A stretch of DNA of 64,000 bases, from positions 6,909,202 through 6,973,201 of the forward strand of contig CM044967.1 of assembly GCA_024516035.1 (NCBI GenBank), in the 5' to 3' direction. The position numbers and the translations under genes were made by a program. The notes beneath the pieces were generated by a model. The model saw only the letters and a program-made list of their open reading frames with translations. It was not told the DNA's origin and searched no databases. Shown in pieces: positions 52,518-64,000 of the stretch. Numbering within the stretch: position 1 is the first letter of the stretch; each line of letters begins with the position of its first letter. The stretch is from Bactericera cockerelli. Its lineage: Eukaryota > Arthropoda > Insecta > Hemiptera > Triozidae.

Positions 52518-53101
52518 TCATACCTCGGGTGATGGGTTCGTTCCCAAGAGATCAGGAATTTTTCTGCTTTGTAATTGGATGTTCGGATTTTCCTAGGTCC
52601 ACTTTATACCAGTCACAGTAATACCTCCTTAGGAAAAATGAGTACCTACCTACTTGAATGAATAACGACCAGTTTTTGATATAAATTAATTTAAAGAATA
52701 ATAAATGGATTTCTTTGCGTTAATATAATTATAATAACATAAATAATTATAATACTTGAAAGGAAAAAGTATGCGTACGGTAATCGTGTGGTAAAAGTCG
52801 TACATTCTAAAATCCTGCTAAAACTCTGTATCAATCCCTTTTTGAGAGAGGGGAAATGTTTTGAATCCTGCGAGATTTTTGTGTATTTATCTTTCCCCTC
52901 TTCTTTCAGTTTGTTTTCGAACTTGACATGGAGTGTTTGCGGGGTTCTCTAGTCTAGTCTCTGAAAAAGAAAATTCAATTTTCTTTTAATTATTTAATCT
53001 AAGTGCTGTGTAGCAAAATGACACACATAGATTCCAGGTTTAAAGACAATAGTTCCCAACTCTAATCTTTTGAATAAGAAAAGAAACTACAAACTACTGG
53101 A

Positions 53102-58602
<5,501 letters not shown>

Positions 58603-59518
58603 GATCAGTTTCGTACAAGTATGTACACCAGTAACATGAGATTGTTTTTGTTCATGTATTTGCAACAGAAAGCAAGTCAAATTATTTCAAATAGCAATGA
58701 TCATCGAATGTTTTCAAATGACATTGAAAGTGGTTGACTGTTGAGTTGGCGTGGTGGCACTTAGTTTTAGAGATTCAGCTCCTCCTAGCACATAGACCCA
58801 GCCATCATGAGAATGCTTGTAAAGCAGTTGGTGTATTTTTTTTTTATTAGCATCAAGTATGCGACCATTGCAAACTTTCTTTAATTTATCAACAAGATTT
58901 GTCAATGCAGAATTTGTACCAGCCTTTGAAAAATAATGATGATGCAAAGATTATATCCCATTCAGGTGATGGTATGTATTATAAAGTGATACAACCTCAA
59001 GTAATATCTCAATATCCGATATGTATGCAAAGACATTTCCAATTACACTTGAGAGTTCAACCAACTTATGTTCTAATAATAGTAATATTGATGAATAAAT
59101 TTAGTAACCATCTTTTTAAAAATAAATATTCCTCATGAACAAACTTGTAATCCTTGTTACAATTCAACCTATAACCTTGAAACAATAAGTACTGTTGCGT
59201 TGTGATCTTACATATTGAGTTTTATTTTAACAAAAATAATTTATCAATTAATAGTTCTAATAGCTGCAATTCTTTATAGGCTGTAAGTTTGATGATACTT
59301 TTTTTGTTGCTTGTTCCATAATCATAGAAGACTATGTTTTTGCAAGTTCAAGTACAAAAAATGCTCATTAAGTAATCATCACCACCAGGAAAAAGTCATT
59401 TGTCCTGACAGAACATTTTCATATAGCAATGTGTTAATACTTGTGACATAAAAATGTAGGTATTTAACTTTCATAAAACTTGGAAAAAAGGCTGTAAAAA
59501 ACACTTATTAAAGATCGT

Positions 59519-59745
59519 GTCGCCAGCATCGATGGCGCGATGAATGCACCAGTTCTTGTAGGATCACCAAAGTTAAGCAACGTCCAGCGAGGTGAAGACT
59601 TCGTGATGCTAGCATTCCGGCCCAACCCAGGCTAGGCGAGGTTAATGTGGGTAGCAGGTTTGTGACTTTCCCGCGAAAGGAGGGTAAAACCCCCGTTGTG
59701 ATATGACTATGCAGTTGAAAACGACGTTTAACCCAAATTAAAGAA
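59519..59745 (+). mobile_element. 5S rRNA-derived SINE
   Basis: The first 90 bp follow 5S rRNA: GCCAGCATCGATGGCGCGAT, then GTTCTTGTAGGATCACC, then AAGTTAAGCAACGTC (internal A-box region) and AAGACTTCGTGATGCTAGC. The body GGCGAGGTTAATGTGGGTAG and GAGGGTAAAACCCCCGTTGT is shared with type H. Not a functional 5S gene: the 3' third of the rRNA is absent. Confidence 0.8.
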
Positions 59746-59814
59746 AAAAGAAAGATCGTGTCAAATCTAACAAAGATAATAACAATAATGCTTTTTCTTT
59801 GTGTTATTATGTCA

Positions 59815-60065
59815 CAATTTTAGTGGGTAGCGCAGAATCATAGGACTTTACCACTTTAATTTACAATATCTTGTATTATTTTTTTGCCTAAGATTCTGCC
59901 ACTAGTCGCTGCTTCACATTAAAGCAGCTACTCATTTTTCCTCACGAGGTATGAGTGGACCCCGAACATCCAAGTACAGAGCAGAAAAAATCCTCCCCCG
60001 CTGGGAATCCCAGGTCACCATGTGTGCAATGCCTAGCGCGCTAACTCGCTCTGCCACAGTGACTA
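59815..60065 (-). mobile_element. tRNA-derived SINE, type G
   Basis: Complement head GTCACTGTGGCAGAGCGAGT, TTAGCGCGCTAGGCATTGCA, body CTTGGATGTTCGGGGTCCAC. It lies downstream of the ZC4H2 stop. Confidence 0.7.
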
Positions 60066-62845
60066 AAGATTATGGCCTCTAACAAAGTATTTTTTCTTAA
60101 ATTACCTGAAAAGAATGGTAATGTGTATTACCATAAACTTGAAACTAATTTGTTCTTCAGCATCCCTTACAAGCTTGATGATATTTAATATGTTTTGATA
60201 TTTCCCTTTCGGAGTTGCCAAATCAAGAGAAGAGCACAGGAAGGTATCTAAGATGTAGTCATGGTTAACTTTTACCACAATTATGAATTTTGTGGTGAAG
60301 TGTAATCCTGCTGTGATGTATGTAACATATACCGCTTTTAGATTAAAATCTTATTTGTCAGGTGGATGTAAATTTATGTAAATCTTCTGCTTCAAATGCT
60401 TTAGATATTCGTACATACATATAGGATTGTAGAACACAAAACAAACAAAAGCATCTGATTAGTTCAAGCAAGATCTTGAACCATTTCTCTTTTGGCTATC
60501 TTCCCATATTATCTAAATGTTCCTATTTATTTTATGTATTTTTTACTTGTTGATCTCATATGTGTATTTATTTTATGTATGTACTTACTGTTTATTTGTA
60601 TGTTTGAAATAAATAGCATGCACCTGTAATATAGTTTTGCTGGAGGAAAAAGAATCTCAAATTATAATTATAATCAGCCACAGCAAAAGCCTCATTTATA
60701 TTATTAAACACGTCACTCATTATTGATTTGGGTGTCTGTACAAATGTACACAGTGTACTGTTCAAGTTTTTCAGAATCCTAACTTTTTAACTTGTTTCAG
60801 CTTCTTAAGTAAAACACACACGTTTTTTACAAGCTGTTTATTTGATGAGTCCTTCTGTTTATTCTTGGACATAGTAGCTTCATAGATATTTCCATCAATT
60901 CGTACCAAACATTTGTAGATTTCAAATTGTCTAAGTATAAACGATCAAATTATCGTCCAGATTTACTCAAACACTCATCAGTTAATCAAGTCTTGAAATC
61001 ACAAAAAAATCCAGAATCAATTAAATGTGTGTTGTTTGATTCATATTTTACTTTCTATGATCTCCCTAAAGTATATTTATCTCGGTGTAAATGTTTTCAA
61101 GGTTTAGATGATAAGGTACAACCGATCCCACACTCTCAGTCTTTTTTCATGCAAATTTTCTAACCCAGTCTTCTCTGTCATTCCATCAGGGGTAACAAGT
61201 ACCTACTGTGTATTAATTATCGAACCTCGGAAGTATTTGATGAGAACATATCTGATACAATTAGTTCAAAGAACTCTCATAAAATTTTATATCATAATAT
61301 TTCTTTTTAAGTATGATTTTTATAGTGTGGTTTAACGCGCACGTTCAGGGAAAAGTTTAGTAGAGAGAGAATAGTGAATTCGAATTCTTAAGAAAGGCGT
61401 GGAATTTATTGTATGTTTTTTTTTCAAGAGTTTGGATACTTTGAGCTCTCTTCAGCTATTGGTCAAATAGCACTCTGACTATTTTCGTGTATTGTAGCAA
61501 TAAAATTCTCTTCCTGAAGTATTTATTTACGATAAATTCATCCAATTTGTAATTAACTTTCTAAATAAAGGCTCATGGAACCTATTTCTTTCGAACAGAA
61601 TTCTTTAAAACGACTTAGTTTTTAGGGTGTTGAGAATTTTATGATTCGAGACATTGGAAGTACATTCAGGACTACTTCCAGGCTTGAGATAATTTTAAGT
61701 TTAGAATATGAGTATTTTATGCTTGGATATATTTTAAACATAGTATAGGAATAACTTGAAGCTTGGGATCATTTTCAGTTTATATTGACTCATTATTTCA
61801 AGTTTGGAAATATACTAAGTTCAATCTTTCTTCTGAATTTTCTACTCCGTGCAGTAGACTACTTGAGTGCTATCTCAGGTAAAGGCTGTGATAGGCTATC
61901 AAATATGAGCCTTGGATCCATGTTAATCTGCGCTAAAAGAAATTATTGCCATTCTCCTTTTCAACTTTATGTAAATTTAATGCTAAAAAAAGAGAAAAAT
62001 TACATAGTTGTTCTTTTATTTCGATGTACATTTTTTACTGTATTTTCAATTTATTTATGAAAGTAAAAATACATTTATTAGTGTTCTCTATTATTTAATA
62101 TTTACCTAATCATTCTGTTAATTTATTTTGCCAAAATCATATTACAATAAGCATAAGTACCTATTTCTAGATCGTTCATTAGTAGTTTGTTAGACAAGAC
62201 TGCCTGGAAATCTACTAATTTGGGAATCTGAGTTGAATAATATCACTCATATTATTACTGGCTATTAAAAAGTACTAGGTACAGGAATATTGCGACTTAC
62301 AAGAACTCTTCAATCATTATTCCCAAGTAAAATGTATTAAGTATTGATTAAATAGTTAACCGCTCCTATCAGCGGTTGTTTCTGATCAATCATTGGAAAA
62401 TTCGCATGGCTGACTTGACTAAGAATGTAGCTCGTTGGACAATTGTATATTTTGTCACCACAAAGTTAGCATTGGAGTAAATATTATTTTTTATCATTAT
62501 ACTTACGCAAACCTTTCTAAAACATGGACTTCTAAAGAGTAGAAAAGCTTGGGTTCAAATCCAATTCATGGGATTCCTGTTGCTAGGGATTTTGTCAAAA
62601 AGAAAAACAGATTTAACATATCCCTAATTCCAAGTTTCCCCCTTGCTGAGCTATTTGCGTTTACCTACTTTGATTATGAAAGTGAGAGAGAACAAATGAT
62701 TTTACACTCCGGGCGTTGTGTTTGTCTTATTTATTTATACTTATAATACTATTTGTTACTAACGTTTTTCATTAACTCTAGACAGGACTATATCAAAATA
62801 TCCTTTGAGTTCCATAATAGTAGGATCCTTTCTTGTTGTAGACGT

Positions 62846-62971
62846 CGGGCGAAATGGACAATATCGAACTTAAGTCATTGCTTAGCATTGGTTTTCCCTA
62901 TCTTAGACAGTACGCGGTCCGAGACTTAGCGCCACGGAAGTATTACAAAAGCGTCTATTAATTCCGCCCTT
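62846..62971 (+). mobile_element. MITE, GGGCGGAATTAATAG family, single copy
   Basis: Starts CGGGCGAAATGGACAATATC and ends TCTATTAATTCCGCCCTT. Shares TTTTCCCTATCTTAGACAGT with the other copies. It lies 35 bp before a tRNA-type SINE. Confidence 0.7.
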
Positions 62972-63006
62972 AGATTAGAACCTCCGATATTAAAGAATTT
63001 AAGTCC

Positions 63007-63212
63007 GCCCCGGTAGCTCAGTGGTAAAGGAGGCACTGTATGAATCCAGAGATTCCAGAGGTCGCGGGTTCGAAACCGAGCCGGGACAAGACAAGTTATC
63101 CTCCCATTTGGGGTTTTTACCACATAATATTGAATTTTGAGCTTACTGCTGGAATAATGGGGCTTAATAGTCCTAATCGGGGAGTATAAATAAAGCGATG
63201 TTATTATTATTC
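63007..63212 (+). mobile_element. tRNA-derived SINE, type A
   Basis: Head CCCCGGTAGCTCAGTGGTAA, B box GGGTTCGAAACC, body TTATCCTCCCATTTGGGGTT, tail GATGTTATTATTATT. It is followed directly by the 74-bp minisatellite, as at 36182. Confidence 0.85.
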
Positions 63213-63214
63213 AA

Positions 63215-63415
63215 TTGACCGGAAATCTTTTCTCTTATATCTAGGTTTCTCTTATAAAGAGGTTATGTTACCTTATAGTAGAGGTTAATTTGACCTGGAA
63301 ATTGTTCTCTTATATCTAGATCTCTCTTTAAAAGAGTTCCTCTAATGTCTAGATTTCTCTGTTACCTTATAGTAGAGGTTAAATTGACCTGGAAATTGTT
63401 CTCTTATTTCGAGGT
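63215..63415 (+). repeat. Minisatellite, same 74-bp family, two to three diverged copies
   Basis: CTAGGTTTCTCTTATAAAGA, GGTTATGTTACCTTATAGTA and TTGACCTGGAAATTGTTCTC recur. It follows a type A SINE directly. Confidence 0.75.
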
Positions 63416-63837
63416 CCGACTGTAATATATTATTATAATTTATAACAAAATAATAATAATATCACAATAGAAGACAGTATCACGACGTGTCCCGATAAAA
63501 ATGCGTCCGATCTCCCCTCGACAATGTGCTTAAACTTCTTCGCTGAAAAATCCTTTCATAATATAATATCGACCTAACCTATGTAGTAAATTCAATGAAA
63601 GAGTCAAGTTGTAGCGAGGGGTAGGGTTGACTTTAATATCTGAGGGGGCAGGAAACAAGAGGCGGGGGGATTTTTATTTGGAAAATAACAATAACAAGGG
63701 AGGTTCCACGCTTTAATACTTTTCATAACAATTAATAATAGAAATAATTACGAAGGAAATTCTCTCTCATCTTTTAGCTCTTCAGTTTTTGTATGGGGAG
63801 CGCTGAGAGGAATATGCTTAGCTGGTTGTAGTGCAGA
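63416..63837. other. Unassigned AT-rich sequence at the right edge
   Basis: Nothing coding recognised. Contains a G-rich stretch near 63645-63670 and simple AAT repeats. Confidence 0.4.
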
Positions 63838-64000
63838 CAAAGATAATCACAAAGATTATGTCCTCTGGTCAGGATATTAAGGCTAGTAACCTCTAGTTGT
63901 TATGCAGACAAAGATTATGTCCTCTGGTCAGGATATTAAGGCTAGTAACCTCTAGTTGTTATGCAGACAAAGATTATGTCCTCTGGTCAGGATATTAAGG
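63838..64000 (+). repeat. Tandem repeat, unit 59 bp, running off the window
   Basis: TATGCAGACAAAGATTATGT begins at 63901 and again at 63960. Both copies have TCCTCTGGTCAGGATATTAA, and an earlier partial copy starts near 63832. No gene seen. Confidence 0.85.

Larger units (their letters stand above)
46896..53101. other. Spacer between DNAI7 and ZC4H2
   Basis: Contains the palindromic MITE, possible DNAI7 poly(A) signals (AATAAA at 47263 and about 47318), SINE fragments, the R1 fragment, and the R2 tandem pair. The last 500 bp should hold the ZC4H2 promoter and 5' UTR; a T/C-rich run ending TTCTTTCAG near 52909 could be a 5' UTR acceptor. No conserved protein seen. Confidence 0.45.
58603..62845. 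other. Region downstream of ZC4H2
   Basis: Probably long 3' UTR at first (AATAAA motifs near 59094, 59120 and 60609), then spacer with a 5S-type SINE and a type G SINE. Open frames near 60927 and 61785 show no domain and no splice context, and are not called. Confidence 0.4.

Noticed and set aside
59540..59610. A functional 5S rRNA gene
   Set aside because: Only the first two thirds resemble 5S, with many changes, and the sequence continues into a SINE body.
60927..61163. Open frame downstream of ZC4H2
   Set aside because: No domain, low-complexity AT-rich coding, and a location expected for 3' UTR or spacer.

Overview
The window is nuclear DNA of an insect. It is AT-rich, its genes are split by ordinary GT-AG introns, and the introns and spacers are packed with tRNA-derived SINEs, MITEs and a BEL/Pao retroelement. 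One gene, the 26/29-kDa cysteine proteinase, belongs to a family best known from insects. The repeat load and gene style would fit a large hemipteran genome, but the sequence alone does not fix the species, and that placement is inference.

Four protein-coding genes could be rebuilt exon by exon. (1) Minus strand, 6796 down to the left edge: the first six coding exons of a 26-29-p type (C1A family) cysteine proteinase precursor. The catalytic half lies outside the window. (2) Plus strand, 10114-20620: DENND6 (DENN-domain Rab exchange factor), nine coding exons, with a one-base shortfall in exon 5. (3) Plus strand, 23774-46895: DNAI7/CASC1 (axonemal dynein-associated protein), 17 coding exons all in phase, 765 codons plus stop. 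(4) Plus strand, 53102-58602: ZC4H2 (C4H2 zinc-finger protein), five coding exons, 263 codons plus stop. Genes 1 and 2 are divergent; genes 2, 3 and 4 are co-oriented. They do not form a pathway and look like ordinary unlinked housekeeping or ciliary genes.

Mobile DNA fills the rest. DENND6 intron 2 holds a Tc1-like transposon (TA duplication, 27-bp inverted ends, broken transposase) that contains a hAT-type element (8-bp duplication), which in turn contains a small Helitron. A DNAI7 intron holds a 6.9-kb BEL/Pao LTR element with intact LTRs and a 5-bp duplication. Its gag-protease-RT block is inverted relative to its RNase H-integrase block, and fold-back palindromes sit at the joints. SINEs occur with at least seven tRNA-like heads and one 5S rRNA-like head, some sharing tails with each other and with a LINE 3' end. 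MITEs, minisatellites, a 400-bp CA microsatellite and two large unnamed repeat families complete the picture.

The most unusual signal is in DNAI7. A complete, base-identical antisense copy of its 96-bp exon 14, with both splice sites and its flanking SINE, lies inverted 6.4 kb upstream in an intron of the same gene. The intronic flanks of the two copies have diverged while the exon has not. Splice sites of three other DNAI7 exons are also locally duplicated. No evidence was found of a bacterial-type system, a CRISPR array or a complete virus.
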